Below the pieces are notes generated by a model. That model was not told where the DNA came from and made no database searches. It saw nothing but the letters and a program-made list of their open reading frames with translations. A stretch of DNA of 18,876 nt from an uncultured Bacteroides sp. (lineage in GTDB: Bacteria > Bacteroidota > Bacteroidia > Bacteroidales > Bacteroidaceae). The DNA lies in the NCBI GenBank assembly GCA_934716785.1, contig CAKUYM010000049.1, positions 1-18,876 on the forward strand, given 5' to 3'. Shown here one piece after another: positions 8,517-16,719 of this stretch (position 1 is the stretch's first letter; the number at the start of each line of letters is the position of its first letter). Both the position numbers and the translations under genes were made by a program.

Positions 8517-9167
8517 TTAAAAAGAATAAACAAGTCCCAATAAACAATCGATCCTATACATTTGAATGCGATCCCATTTCTCCGGTTTTACCGTTGACTT
8601 TTCATTATTAATTGTTGTTCGATTTTTATTAAAGTTATTAGCAGCCAAACACGAAATACCACCTCTTAAAGAGAAGCTTTTTAGCATCTCGTACTCAAAC
8701 ATGAAATCCATATTTACAGCATATGAGTTTGAGGTTGTTTTCATCTTTATTTCATTGGCACTATCACTCTTATAATGCATATATCCGATGCCACATGTCA
8801 GACTTATCAGAAATGTTTCCTTCAAATGACGCTTTATTTCCAGTTGAGGAGCAATATAACTTATTTCTATATTATCAGCATACTTTGTGTCGCTATCAAT
8901 TAAATAGTTGCCAGTAGTACAGAAGATGTTTCCTTTTAGTCCAACACCAATTTGTTTGTCCAATAAATATAGCGCTTTCACATTAAGAGAATATCCACTG
9001 CTATATTCATTCCGATAATCCACCCCTAAGGGCGAAAGACTTGTTTTTCCGATTAATATACCTTTACCAACTTCTGCAGAAACAAGAATCCTTTGTGCCG
9101 ATTCGTTTTGTGCAATAGCAGATAATGCAAAAATAAAGAGAAATACACATATAAGAAGTCTTTTCAT
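8517..9167 (-). CDS. Small outer-membrane beta-barrel protein (porin-like)
   Basis: The product is about 216 residues from the ATG at 9167-9165. The frame extends 15 codons further, but this start gives a clean signal peptide, MKRLLICVFLFIFALSAIAQ, with cleavage after the A-x-A-like end. The mature part alternates hydrophobic and polar residues in many short strands (VGVGLKGNIF-like and CGIGYMHY-like stretches) and ends in phenylalanine (LLGLVYSF), the usual C-terminal signal for outer-membrane barrel insertion. Ligand and role are not recognised. Its own promoter lies upstream, and the MNT gene starts 16 bases downstream, so the two may share a transcript. Confidence 0.7.
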   Translation of the reverse strand: MKRLLICVFLFIFALSAIAQNESAQRILVSAEVGKGILIGKTSLSPLGVDYRNEYSSGYSLNVKALYLLDKQIGVGLKGNIFCTTGNYLIDSDTKYADNIEISYIAPQLEIKRHLKETFLISLTCGIGYMHYKSDSANEIKMKTTSNSYAVNMDFMFEYEMLKSFSLRGGISCLAANNFNKNRTTINNEKSTVKPEKWDRIQMYRIDCLLGLVYSF

Positions 9168-9209
9168 CTTTAATAAGTTATTTGTTAGTACTTTGTTTGC
9201 ATATCGTTT

Positions 9210-9241
9210 CAAATATAATTAATTATTTTCTCATATCCAAC
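9210..9241 (-). promoter_or_regulatory. Promoter of the outer-membrane barrel gene
   Basis: On the minus strand, TATATTTG (9217-9210) matches the -7 consensus TAnnTTTG. GTTG (9241-9238) matches the -33 TTTG at three of four bases, with a 20-bp spacer. The predicted leader is about 35-40 nt before the ATG at 9167. Confidence 0.6.
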
Positions 9242-9268
9242 AATTGTTATGTATTTATTTTCAATCAA

Positions 9269-11002
9269 TTACATATTACTGTAACTATTTCCATCTTCCA
9301 CCGGGTTCCAACCGTCATCCCCTGCCAAAACAGTTTTCATCTCATATCCTTTCAGATTCTTCAACTGGCGTGAGAAAGCGGCACGCGCTTGGGGATTTGC
9401 TCCTTCGCCACGGCTCTCATATTCGGCATAAAAGGCAGTTCTCTCGTTTTCCTTCTTGCCCCAGTTGTTCCACCCTTCGGGAAGAATGTGCTTTCCCATT
9501 TCACAACGGATAAATACGGCTTGGGCATATGGACGCCAGGGGCGGGACAGATAGACTTTCGTGGCTTCCGGTTCCGCAGTTAGCTTGCAGTCATAAAAGA
9601 CATAACCATATTTTTCCCCTTTGTCGGTAGAAGGGGCAGTCACATAGCCGTCACGCTTGCTGTGAATATGGCAACGGTTGAAGACAGCGGTAGACCAGCC
9701 GAAAATAAAATCGACCGTTCCTTCAATGTAGCAGTCTTCGTAATATTGGCGGCTCTGCTTACTATAAGTGTACAGAGTATCTTGGAAACCTAAGAAACGG
9801 CAATTCTTGAAAAAGGCACGGTCGGCAGAAACAAAGCAGGCAACGGCTTGCCCTACAGGGCCGGATGAGTTTTCGAATGTGATATTCTCGGCATAAAAGT
9901 CCGGCGCATAGATGTAACAACCGGATGAACCGGAAGTCCCCATATTCTCACCGAATACATTTTTCTTATTGGCGAAATCGTCATAAGTCAGCACTGCGCC
10001 GTCTTCTCCTATCAAGGAGATATTAATCTTGCTTTCGGGAATGATAATCTTTTCTTTGTAAGTGCCTTTGCGAATTAGAATCGTGGTACGGATATTCTTA
10101 CGAAAGTCGGGAACGGCATTGATAGCTTCCTGCACAGTGAAGAAATCACCGCTGCCGTCTTGGGCTACCACATAATTATAATGACGGATATATTTTGCCA
10201 GATCGGGGATTTCCTTGCCGATGGCATCAACAGCCAGTCCTGCGATGGTTCGTGCTCCGTAGACATTCAAATGAGTATTGTCCTCTCGACCTTGCGGGAA
10301 AGCCGGAACTTGATTGGGGGCGACAAACATAAATAATTTTTTGGACTCAACCGGACCGAGCCCTTCTACCAAGTCATGAGTGATTTTGTTCATATCAATA
10401 AACGTGACACCAAGTTCTTTCGCCACATTACGCGGAGAGTCCAGATATGCTCCATGAGTATCGAACAAGACCGTGCCCTCTTTGGGTTGCTCCTTTTCCC
10501 CCGGTGTCCGGCGTACATCTTTAGCGATGGAAGCATCCTGCGGTTGAACGAAGTTGCGTCGGACGATGGAATTGAACAATACGGGAATGCCGCCTTTGGC
10601 ACGAGTCTCGTTTACAAAACGGCGGAGATTGTCGTCGAAAGTAGTCCCCGGAACAGTGTGGCGGGCAGAATCTGCTTTCTCATCATTATGTCCGAACTGG
10701 ATAAAGACATAATCGCCTTTCTTCACTTTGGAGATGACCTTATCCCAGCGCCCTTCGGTTATGAAACTTTTGGAACTGCGTCCGTTGACGGCATGATTGT
10801 CTATCTTTATCTCTTCAGGAAAAAATCCGGGCAGCACCATTCCCCAGCCACGTTCGGGATTTCCACCGTCCAATTTCTTGTTTGCCATAGTCGAATCCCC
10901 TATCATAAAGATAGTTAAGACAGGTTTGTCCGCACGAAATGCCGAACAAAGAACAAAGGCGACCACCAGTAATCCTATCATTTTAGCCCTAAGTGTTTTC
11001 AT
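9269..11002 (-). CDS. Secreted CE12 acetylesterase - CE8 pectin methylesterase fusion
   Basis: About 577 residues. I choose the ATG at 11002 (MKTLRAKMIG) because AGGAGG at 11018-11013 is 10 nt away, whereas the ATG at 11011 is only 1 nt from it. A hydrophobic export signal covers residues 1 to about 25. Residues 30-270 form an SGNH esterase of the rhamnogalacturonan acetylesterase type (CE12): GDSTMA with Ser37, GHND at 104-107, and DNTH at 241-244 supplying Asp/His. From about 278 a pectinesterase (CE8) beta-helix follows: GQAVACF with Q385, QDTLYTY with Q407 and D408, VDFIFG with D431, and SRPWRPY with R487 and W489. All key residues are intact. It removes acetyl and methyl esters from pectin, opening it to lyases. 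The gene follows GH105 by 62 bases in one operon. Confidence 0.93.
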   Translation of the reverse strand: MKTLRAKMIGLLVVAFVLCSAFRADKPVLTIFMIGDSTMANKKLDGGNPERGWGMVLPGFFPEEIKIDNHAVNGRSSKSFITEGRWDKVISKVKKGDYVFIQFGHNDEKADSARHTVPGTTFDDNLRRFVNETRAKGGIPVLFNSIVRRNFVQPQDASIAKDVRRTPGEKEQPKEGTVLFDTHGAYLDSPRNVAKELGVTFIDMNKITHDLVEGLGPVESKKLFMFVAPNQVPAFPQGREDNTHLNVYGARTIAGLAVDAIGKEIPDLAKYIRHYNYVVAQDGSGDFFTVQEAINAVPDFRKNIRTTILIRKGTYKEKIIIPESKINISLIGEDGAVLTYDDFANKKNVFGENMGTSGSSGCYIYAPDFYAENITFENSSGPVGQAVACFVSADRAFFKNCRFLGFQDTLYTYSKQSRQYYEDCYIEGTVDFIFGWSTAVFNRCHIHSKRDGYVTAPSTDKGEKYGYVFYDCKLTAEPEATKVYLSRPWRPYAQAVFIRCEMGKHILPEGWNNWGKKENERTAFYAEYESRGEGANPQARAAFSRQLKNLKGYEMKTVLAGDDGWNPVEDGNSYSNM

Positions 11003-11012
11003 ATTCTTCATA

Positions 11013-11018
11013 CCTCCT
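11013..11018 (-). promoter_or_regulatory. Shine-Dalgarno site deciding the CE12-CE8 start
   Basis: A full AGGAGG on the minus strand, unusual in Bacteroides, where most leaders are A-rich. Its position favours the ATG at 11002 over the ATG at 11011. Confidence 0.55.
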
Positions 11019-11064
11019 ATGAGTTTTATTTTTTTATCTGCCATCTGCCACATTTCAGTTGCCG

Positions 11065-12264
11065 CTACTTTTGTAAGCGTTCGTATTCCAAGCTCGCCAT
11101 GATGAAAGGACCTACCGCCTTGGGGTCGTTATTGCGAATCGTTTCGTTGATATAATACTCATAATCACCTGAACGGTAAACCTTTCCGCCCAGTCCGGCC
11201 ACGGCGCAGGCTTTGGTGATAGTCACCAATCCGTCTTTGTCCACTTCGATAAAATTTTCCAGGAAACCTTTGTACCCTTTCAGTGCCACATCGAGATACG
11301 ATTGGTCGATGTACCCCATGCGGACTGCTTTGAATAAGGAATAAATAAACATGGCAGAACAGGACGATTCGAGATAATTGCCTTTCTCGCCACTCTTGTC
11401 GAGCACCTGATACCATCCGCCTGTCTTCGGGTCTTGCAGTTTCTTCACCTGTAGGGCTATATTGTTCAGAATAGCGAGCAGTGAATCTCTTCCTGCCTCA
11501 TGCTTCGGAATGAAGTCCAGTGCGTCCACCAACGCCATAGCATACCATCCCATGGCACGTCCCCAGCAGTGCTTGGACTGTCCGGTCACCGGGTCTGCCC
11601 AACGTTCGGTGCGGCTCACGTCGGCTGCATGGCGGTAAAGCCCGTTTTTCGGGTCGTACGTATGCCGCGCACAAGTGACAAATTGGTTGATTACATCCGC
11701 ATAATCTTGCGGAAGATTATTGCGGAACGCATATTCCGCATAGAAAGGAGTCCCCATATACAGCCCGTCCAGCCACATCTGATGCGGATATATCTTCTTG
11801 TGCCAGAAACCGCCGTCCTCATTGCGGGGCTGTCCTTCGAACTGACTGTAAAGCAAATCGAGCGCTTTCTTGTATTTGGGATTCTTCGTCTGCTCGTAGA
11901 TACGGAAAAGTATCTTTCCGGAGTTGATGCGGTCGAGACTGTAATCTGTTAATTTATAAGCGGTAATCGAGCCGTCTTCGTGCACCATCGTATCTGCGTA
12001 TGCAATGGCATAATCGCGAATTTTCTTGTCACCGTAAGTATCGTAGACGTCGAGCATGGCACCCAGCTCCAGTCCGTGGCAGTAATCCCATTTCAACTTC
12101 GACTGGAAATCGAGTTGCCAGGATTCGGGATAGCGGATCATCTCCGATTCGGTCATCCGCACCGACCAAGGCAATTGGCTGTCCACCTGTTGCGAAGCTA
12201 CCGGAAGAACGATTACAACCAGTAGAGCCGATATAAAAAAAGTATAAAAAGAAGTGTGTCTCAT
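11065..12264 (-). CDS. GH105 unsaturated rhamnogalacturonyl/galacturonyl hydrolase
   Basis: This 399-residue secreted glycosidase has an N-terminal signal (hydrophobic core FFISALLVVIVLPVAS, cleavage near residue 24). The remainder has the (alpha/alpha)6-barrel signatures of the YteR/YesR family: KWDYCHGLELGAM near 58-70, HQMWLDGLYMGTPFY at 161-175 with the probable catalytic Asp166, and HCWGRAMGWYAMALVDAL further on. GH105 enzymes hydrate the double bond of the terminal unsaturated uronate left by pectate or rhamnogalacturonan lyases and release 5-keto-4-deoxyuronate. That product is the substrate of KduI, encoded just across the divergent promoter region. It is the first gene of the minus-strand arm, followed by the CE12-CE8 esterase. 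Whether it prefers galacturonan or rhamnogalacturonan fragments cannot be read from sequence. Confidence 0.93.
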   Translation of the reverse strand: MRHTSFYTFFISALLVVIVLPVASQQVDSQLPWSVRMTESEMIRYPESWQLDFQSKLKWDYCHGLELGAMLDVYDTYGDKKIRDYAIAYADTMVHEDGSITAYKLTDYSLDRINSGKILFRIYEQTKNPKYKKALDLLYSQFEGQPRNEDGGFWHKKIYPHQMWLDGLYMGTPFYAEYAFRNNLPQDYADVINQFVTCARHTYDPKNGLYRHAADVSRTERWADPVTGQSKHCWGRAMGWYAMALVDALDFIPKHEAGRDSLLAILNNIALQVKKLQDPKTGGWYQVLDKSGEKGNYLESSCSAMFIYSLFKAVRMGYIDQSYLDVALKGYKGFLENFIEVDKDGLVTITKACAVAGLGGKVYRSGDYEYYINETIRNNDPKAVGPFIMASLEYERLQK

Positions 12265-12307
12265 GGTTTGTTATTTTAAGGATTGAACATACTAATCTTT
12301 CACGCTA

Positions 12308-12315
12308 CGAAAGTA
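12308..12315 (-). promoter_or_regulatory. Possible -7 element for GH105-CE12/CE8
   Basis: The minus strand reads TACTTTCG, one mismatch from TAnnTTTG, and would give a leader of about 37 nt. No -33 TTTG is visible at the right spacing, which would fit a promoter needing an activator. Confidence 0.35.
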
Positions 12316-12359
12316 GTGCTTTTCCATCAAAGCCGGTTGGAATTTTTAATCAAGTAGGT

Positions 12360-12430
12360 GCATTTTTTGTTTTTCGTGCACGGAAACGAGCATTTTTGTG
12401 CACGCAAACGTCAAAAATGTCCATTTTTGA
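12360..12430. promoter_or_regulatory. Candidate operator array between the divergent pectin operons
   Basis: The 302-bp gap between the two arms holds two direct repeats of TTTTT(C)GTGCACGsAAACG at 12370-12388 and 12393-12410. Their GTGCAC palindromes start 22 bp apart (12376 and 12398), about two helical turns. A perfect inverted repeat follows: TCAAAAATG (12411-12419), TC, CATTTTTGA (12422-12430). The CATTTTTG word also appears at 12391-12398. The position, upstream of both promoters, suits a shared regulator binding site; the regulator is not encoded here. Confidence 0.5.
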
Positions 12431-12459
12431 TGCAATATCTAATAAATTAGTTGTTTCGT

Positions 12460-12491
12460 CTTGGAAGAAAGCGGAAAAGGTCGTACTTTTG
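12460..12491 (+). promoter_or_regulatory. Promoter of the permease-kduI arm
   Basis: CTTG (12460-12463) matches -33 TTTG at three of four bases. TACTTTTG (12484-12491) matches the -7 consensus exactly, with a 20-bp spacer. The predicted leader is about 70 nt and contains a small ACCC-TCT-GGGT hairpin. Confidence 0.65.
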
Positions 12492-12566
12492 GCACGGTTT
12501 ATAACTAATACCCTCTGGGTGAAACACTGTAATTTATCATTTAAAACAGAGAAAAAATAGAACAGA

Positions 12567-13970
12567 ATGGAAGAAGTATTCAAGTACATTATCGGTCTTG
12601 GGGCGGCAGTGATGATGCCGGTCATTTTTACGATTTTAGGAGTATGTATCGGTATTAAATTCTCAAAAGCGCTGAAAAGCGGTCTATTGGTTGGTGTCGG
12701 TTTCGTAGGTTTGTCGGTAGTAACGGCGTTGCTTACCAGCAGCTTGGGCCCCGCACTGAGTAAAATGGTGGAAATCTATGGATTGGAACTCGGAATTTTC
12801 GACATGGGTTGGCCGTCTGCAGCGGCAGTAGCTTACAATACATCTGTCGGTGCTTTCATTATCCCGGTTTGTCTGGGTATCAATTTGATTATGTTGCTTA
12901 CCAAGACAACACGTACCGTCAATATCGACCTTTGGAATTACTGGCACTTCGCATTTATCGGAGCCATCGTTTATTTTGCTTCCGACAGTATCCTCTGGGG
13001 ATTCTTCGCTGCTATCATCTGCTACATCATTACTTTGGTAATGGCCGATATGACAGCTCCCGCTTTCCAAAAGTTCTATGATAAGATGGAGGGTATCTCT
13101 ATACCTCAACCTTTCTGCCAAAGTTTTGTTCCGTTCGCTGTTGTCATCAACAAACTGCTCGATATGATTCCGGGATTCGACAAACTGAACATCGACTCGG
13201 AAGGTATGAAAAAGAAATTCGGTCTGATGGGCGAACCGTTGTTCCTGGGTATCGTGATCGGTTGCGCTATCGGTATATTAGGTTGTGGAAGCTGGCAAGA
13301 AACGGTAGACAGCATCCCGGGCATCTTGGGATTAGGCATCAAGATGGGTGCGGTAATGGAATTGATTCCGCGTATCACCGGACTTTTCATCGAAGGTTTG
13401 AAACCTATCTCTGACGCTACCCGCGAACTTATCGCCAAGAAATACAAAAACAGCACAGGTCTGAGCATCGGTATGAGTCCGGCATTGGTTATCGGTCATC
13501 CCACCACACTGGTGGTTTCACTGCTCTTGATTCCTGTCACGATTTTCCTTGCCGTTATCCTTCCGGGCAATCGCTTCTTGCCGTTGGCATCTCTGGCAGG
13601 TATGTTCTATCTGTTCCCGATGATTCTGCCTATCACAAAAGGTAACGTTGTGAAATCATTCATTATCGGTCTGGTAGCTCTGATTGCCGGTCTGTATTTC
13701 GTGACCGAACTGGCAGGCTTCTTCACGTTGGCTGCCAAAGACGTATATGCCGCTACGGGCGACCCGACAGTGAATATCCCTGCAGGTTTTGAAGGCGGCG
13801 CGCTCGACTTTGCGTCCAGTCTTTTCTGTTGGGCTATCTTCCACCTGACGTACAGCCTGAAGATTATCGGTCCTGCCATTCTCGTGGTACTCGCACTCGG
13901 TATGGCTATCTACAACCGTATCCGCATGACAAGAAATGACGCAAAGAACGTAGTGAAAGAAGGAGAGTAA
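12567..13970 (+). CDS. EIIC-GAT-family permease (PTS galactitol IIC-like), orphan
   Basis: This 467-residue inner-membrane protein has about ten to twelve hydrophobic segments, starting MEEVFKYIIGLGAAVMMPVI. It resembles the galactitol/SgcC-type IIC component of the phosphotransferase system: the DMGWPSAAAVAYNTSVGA segment near 73-90, the LNIDSEGMKKKFGLMGEP loop near 205-222, and GMSPALVIGHPT near 307-318. No IIA, IIB, EI or HPr gene is in the window, and gut Bacteroides generally lack a working PTS, so it probably acts as a secondary carrier without phosphorylation. It leads the operon with kduI, which suggests uptake of a pectin-derived keto-uronate. The substrate is inferred from context only. 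Confidence 0.85.
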   Translation: MEEVFKYIIGLGAAVMMPVIFTILGVCIGIKFSKALKSGLLVGVGFVGLSVVTALLTSSLGPALSKMVEIYGLELGIFDMGWPSAAAVAYNTSVGAFIIPVCLGINLIMLLTKTTRTVNIDLWNYWHFAFIGAIVYFASDSILWGFFAAIICYIITLVMADMTAPAFQKFYDKMEGISIPQPFCQSFVPFAVVINKLLDMIPGFDKLNIDSEGMKKKFGLMGEPLFLGIVIGCAIGILGCGSWQETVDSIPGILGLGIKMGAVMELIPRITGLFIEGLKPISDATRELIAKKYKNSTGLSIGMSPALVIGHPTTLVVSLLLIPVTIFLAVILPGNRFLPLASLAGMFYLFPMILPITKGNVVKSFIIGLVALIAGLYFVTELAGFFTLAAKDVYAATGDPTVNIPAGFEGGALDFASSLFCWAIFHLTYSLKIIGPAILVVLALGMAIYNRIRMTRNDAKNVVKEGE

Positions 13971-14006
13971 TCAATCATACATATAATCCAAATAAAAAAT
14001 CGAAAT

Positions 14007-14927
14007 ATGAAAAAATTAGCAATTGCAATGATGTTGGGCCTCGCAGCTATGTCTGCTTCTGCCCAGGTGAATTACAAGATGCAAGTGGCTTGCAATCCGC
14101 AAGACGTGAAAGCGTATGATACAAACCGCCTGCGCAGTAGCTTCCTGATGGAAAAGGTGATGGTGCCTAACGAAATCAACCTTACGTATTCCATGTATGA
14201 CCGCCTGATTTTCGGTGGTGCCGTTCCTGCAACCAAAGAGCTGGTACTGGAAACTATCGACCCGCTGAAAGCGAAATTCTTCTTGGAACGTCGCGAATTG
14301 GGTGTTATCAACGTTGGTGGCGAAGGTATCGTTACTGTTGACGGCAAAGAATACACGCTGAAATTCAAAGATGCCTTGTATGTAGGAAGAGGCAAGCAGA
14401 AAGTGACTTTCAAAAGCAAAGACTCAAGCAATCCTGCCAAGTTCTACATCAACTCGGCTACTGCCCACAAGGAATACAAGACTCAGTTGATTACTATCGA
14501 CGGACGTAAGGGTTCTCTGAAAGCCAACTCTTTCGCTGCCGGTAAGATGGAAGAAAGCAACGACCGCGTTATCAACCAGTTGATTGTGAACAATGTACTT
14601 GAAGAAGGTCCTTGCCAACTGCAAATGGGATTGACGGAACTGAAACCGGGTAGCGTATGGAACACGATGCCGGCTCATACTCACAGCCGTCGTGTGGAAG
14701 CATATTTCTACTTCAACGTACCGGAAGGCAACGCTATCTGCCACTTCATGGGCGAACCTCAGGAAGAACGCATCGTATGGATGCAGAATGAGCAGGCTAT
14801 CATGTCACCGGAATGGTCTATCCACGCTGCTGCCGGAACAAGCAACTATATGTTTATCTGGGGTATGGCGGGCGAAAACCTCGACTACGGAGATATGGAC
14901 AAGATTAAATATACGGAAATGCGCTAA
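14007..14927 (+). CDS. kduI: 5-keto-4-deoxyuronate isomerase with signal peptide
   Basis: A 306-residue KduI (4-deoxy-L-threo-5-hexosulose-uronate ketol-isomerase), which converts the keto-uronate released by GH105 to 2,5-diketo-3-deoxygluconate. It begins with a textbook signal peptide, [20 protein letters not shown], so the enzyme should work in the periplasm, whereas E. coli KduI is cytoplasmic. The core matches E. coli KduI closely ([35 protein letters not shown]). The zinc ligands are His224, His226, Glu231 and His273, each exactly 28 positions beyond the E. coli ligands (196, 198, 203, 245), and the protein is 28 residues longer, so the extra length is all N-terminal. It starts 36 bases after the permease gene in the same operon. 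Confidence 0.93.
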   Translation: MKKLAIAMMLGLAAMSASAQVNYKMQVACNPQDVKAYDTNRLRSSFLMEKVMVPNEINLTYSMYDRLIFGGAVPATKELVLETIDPLKAKFFLERRELGVINVGGEGIVTVDGKEYTLKFKDALYVGRGKQKVTFKSKDSSNPAKFYINSATAHKEYKTQLITIDGRKGSLKANSFAAGKMEESNDRVINQLIVNNVLEEGPCQLQMGLTELKPGSVWNTMPAHTHSRRVEAYFYFNVPEGNAICHFMGEPQEERIVWMQNEQAIMSPEWSIHAAAGTSNYMFIWGMAGENLDYGDMDKIKYTEMR

Positions 14928-14972
14928 AACAAAAAAGGTGTCCAAAGTATATTATAAAATTATGATATAGAC

Positions 14973-15048
14973 TCAGGCACGAATTACATGATTACACGGT
15001 TCTCGCCAATCAATCGGAAACTGTGTAATCGGTGTAATCCGTGCCTGA
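14973..15048. repeat. Long imperfect palindrome between kduI and exuT
   Basis: The arms at 14973-15001 and 15019-15048 pair over about 29 bp with few mismatches (outer part TCAGGCACG/CGTGCCTGA). Each arm contains two ATTACA-type words, and the loop is 17 nt. An AT-rich but broken T-tract follows (ATATTTTATAT). It may be a partial terminator or processing hairpin separating kduI from exuT, or a copy of an interspersed palindromic (REP-like) element. Confidence 0.75.
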
Positions 15049-15128
15049 ATATTTTATATCTTCTGATAATAGAACGAATAATACATGAATTCGACCAATT
15101 TTTGCAAATAAAATCCGGTCAGAATCCC

Positions 15129-15136
15129 GACTTTTG
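15129..15136 (+). promoter_or_regulatory. Possible -7 element for the ExuT-like gene
   Basis: GACTTTTG is one mismatch from TAnnTTTG, about 33 nt before the ATG. A TTTG lies at 15101-15104, 24 bp upstream, which is longer than the usual -33 spacing. Independent transcription of the transporter is therefore possible but weakly supported. Confidence 0.3.
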
Positions 15137-15168
15137 TCAACGAATCAAAATCTATTAAATCCACTATC

Positions 15169-16689
15169 ATGAATGCATTTCAAAAAACAGGCGAGAAAAT
15201 GACAAACTACAGATGGACTATCTGTGCCATGCTGTTCTTCGCTACTACAGTCAACTACCTCGACCGTCAGGTGCTTTCCTTAACCTGGGACGAGTTTATC
15301 AAACCGGAATTCCATTGGAACGAAGCTCACTATGGAACGATTACTTCCGTTTTTTCTATCGTATATGCAATATGTATGCTGTTCGCCGGTCGTTTTGTCG
15401 ACTGGATGGGTACTAAGAAAGGATACTTATGGGCAATCGGCGTATGGTCTGCCGGTGCGTGTATGCATGCTTTCTGCGGAATCGTGACCGAGCAGTATGT
15501 AGGTATGCACAATGCTGCCGAACTGATGGCTGCCACAGGCGATATTGTCGTGGTGCTCGCCACTGTAAGTATGTACTGCTTCCTTGCCGCACGTTGTATC
15601 CTCGCTCTCGGTGAAGCGGGAAACTTCCCGGCTGCCATCAAAGTAACGGCCGAGTACTTCCCCAAGAAAGACCGCGCTTACGCTACCTCTATCTTCAATG
15701 CCGGTGCTTCTATCGGCGCCTTGATTGCTCCGGTCTCTATTCCGTTGATTGCCAAGGCATGGGGATGGGAAATGGCATTTATCGTTATCGGTGCCCTCGG
15801 CTTCGTCTGGATGGGCATGTGGGTATTTATGTATGATGCCCCGTCGAAAAGCAAACACGTCAATAAGGCCGAGCTGGAGTATATCGAGCAAGATAAATAC
15901 GAAGAAGGTGTCGCTCCGGTGGCTGCCAATGAGAAAGATGAGAAGAAGATGGGCTTCCTGCAATGCTTTACCTACAAGCAGACATGGGCCTTTGTCTTCG
16001 GTAAGTTCATGACTGACGGTGTGTGGTGGTTCTTCTTGTTCTGGACTCCGTCTTATCTGAATACTCAATTCGGCATCAAAACTTCCGACCCGTTGGGTAT
16101 GGCGTTGATCTTTACACTTTATGCGGTGACTATGCTGTCTATCTATGGCGGTAAGCTACCTACTATCTTTATCAACAGAACGGGTATGAATCCGTATGCA
16201 GCCCGTATGAAAGCGATGCTGATTTTCGCATTCTTCCCGCTGGTTGTACTGCTGGCGCAACCGTTAGGTACTGTTTCTCCATGGTTTCCGGTTATCTTAA
16301 TCGGTATTGGCGGAGCTGCTCACCAATCTTGGTCGGCCAATATATTCTCTACCGTAGGCGATATGTTCCCAAGAACAGCCATCGCAAGTATCACCGGTAT
16401 AGGTGGTATGGCAGGAGGTGTGGGCTCTATGATTCTTCAGAAAGTGGCGGGTAACTTGTTCGTATATGCCTCCGGAACAACGATGGTTGACGGCAAAGAG
16501 GTGGAAATGACGAAAGATTTGCTCGAACAAGGTGCACAATTCGTACATCCTGCCATGACATTCATGGGCTTCGAAGGTAAACCTGCCGGATATTTCGTTA
16601 TCTTCTGTGTATGTGCGGTAGCTTATCTGTTGGGTTGGGTGATCATGAAGACATTAGTTCCGAAATACAAACCTATCGTATTGGATTAA
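15169..16689 (+). CDS. exuT: MFS hexuronate transporter, ExuT-like
   Basis: This 506-residue inner-membrane carrier belongs to the anion:cation symporter branch of the major facilitator superfamily, taking up galacturonate/glucuronate with protons. About twelve membrane segments are visible. Signature stretches include NYLDRQVLS near 28-36, FAGRFVDWMGTKKGY (the loop 2-3 MFS motif), ARCILALGEAGNFPAAIK near 142-159 and GWEMAFIVIGALGF near 201-214. A hydrophilic central loop (about 230-265) is rich in Lys/Glu. It is slightly longer than E. coli ExuT because of extra residues between helices 3 and 4 (TEQYVGMHNAAEL). It is the last gene of the plus-strand pectin arm, separated from kduI by the hairpin region, and the terminator follows. 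An alternative start is the ATG at 15199. Confidence 0.9.
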   Translation: MNAFQKTGEKMTNYRWTICAMLFFATTVNYLDRQVLSLTWDEFIKPEFHWNEAHYGTITSVFSIVYAICMLFAGRFVDWMGTKKGYLWAIGVWSAGACMHAFCGIVTEQYVGMHNAAELMAATGDIVVVLATVSMYCFLAARCILALGEAGNFPAAIKVTAEYFPKKDRAYATSIFNAGASIGALIAPVSIPLIAKAWGWEMAFIVIGALGFVWMGMWVFMYDAPSKSKHVNKAELEYIEQDKYEEGVAPVAANEKDEKKMGFLQCFTYKQTWAFVFGKFMTDGVWWFFLFWTPSYLNTQFGIKTSDPLGMALIFTLYAVTMLSIYGGKLPTIFINRTGMNPYAARMKAMLIFAFFPLVVLLAQPLGTVSPWFPVILIGIGGAAHQSWSANIFSTVGDMFPRTAIASITGIGGMAGGVGSMILQKVAGNLFVYASGTTMVDGKEVEMTKDLLEQGAQFVHPAMTFMGFEGKPAGYFVIFCVCAVAYLLGWVIMKTLVPKYKPIVLD

Positions 16690-16719
16690 ATCTATCCGGT
16701 ATCGATAGAATCGTTAAAA

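Noticed and set aside
12350..12625. 91-codon minus-strand frame in the pectin control region
   Set aside because: It overlaps the permease start and promoter on the other strand, resembles no family, and is low-complexity.
14973..15048. Riboswitch in front of exuT
   Set aside because: The structure is one simple long hairpin without the junctions or conserved loops of a known riboswitch class.
15330..16068. Long antisense frames within the ExuT-like gene
   Set aside because: They are shadows of a strongly biased coding frame with clear MFS signatures on the plus strand.
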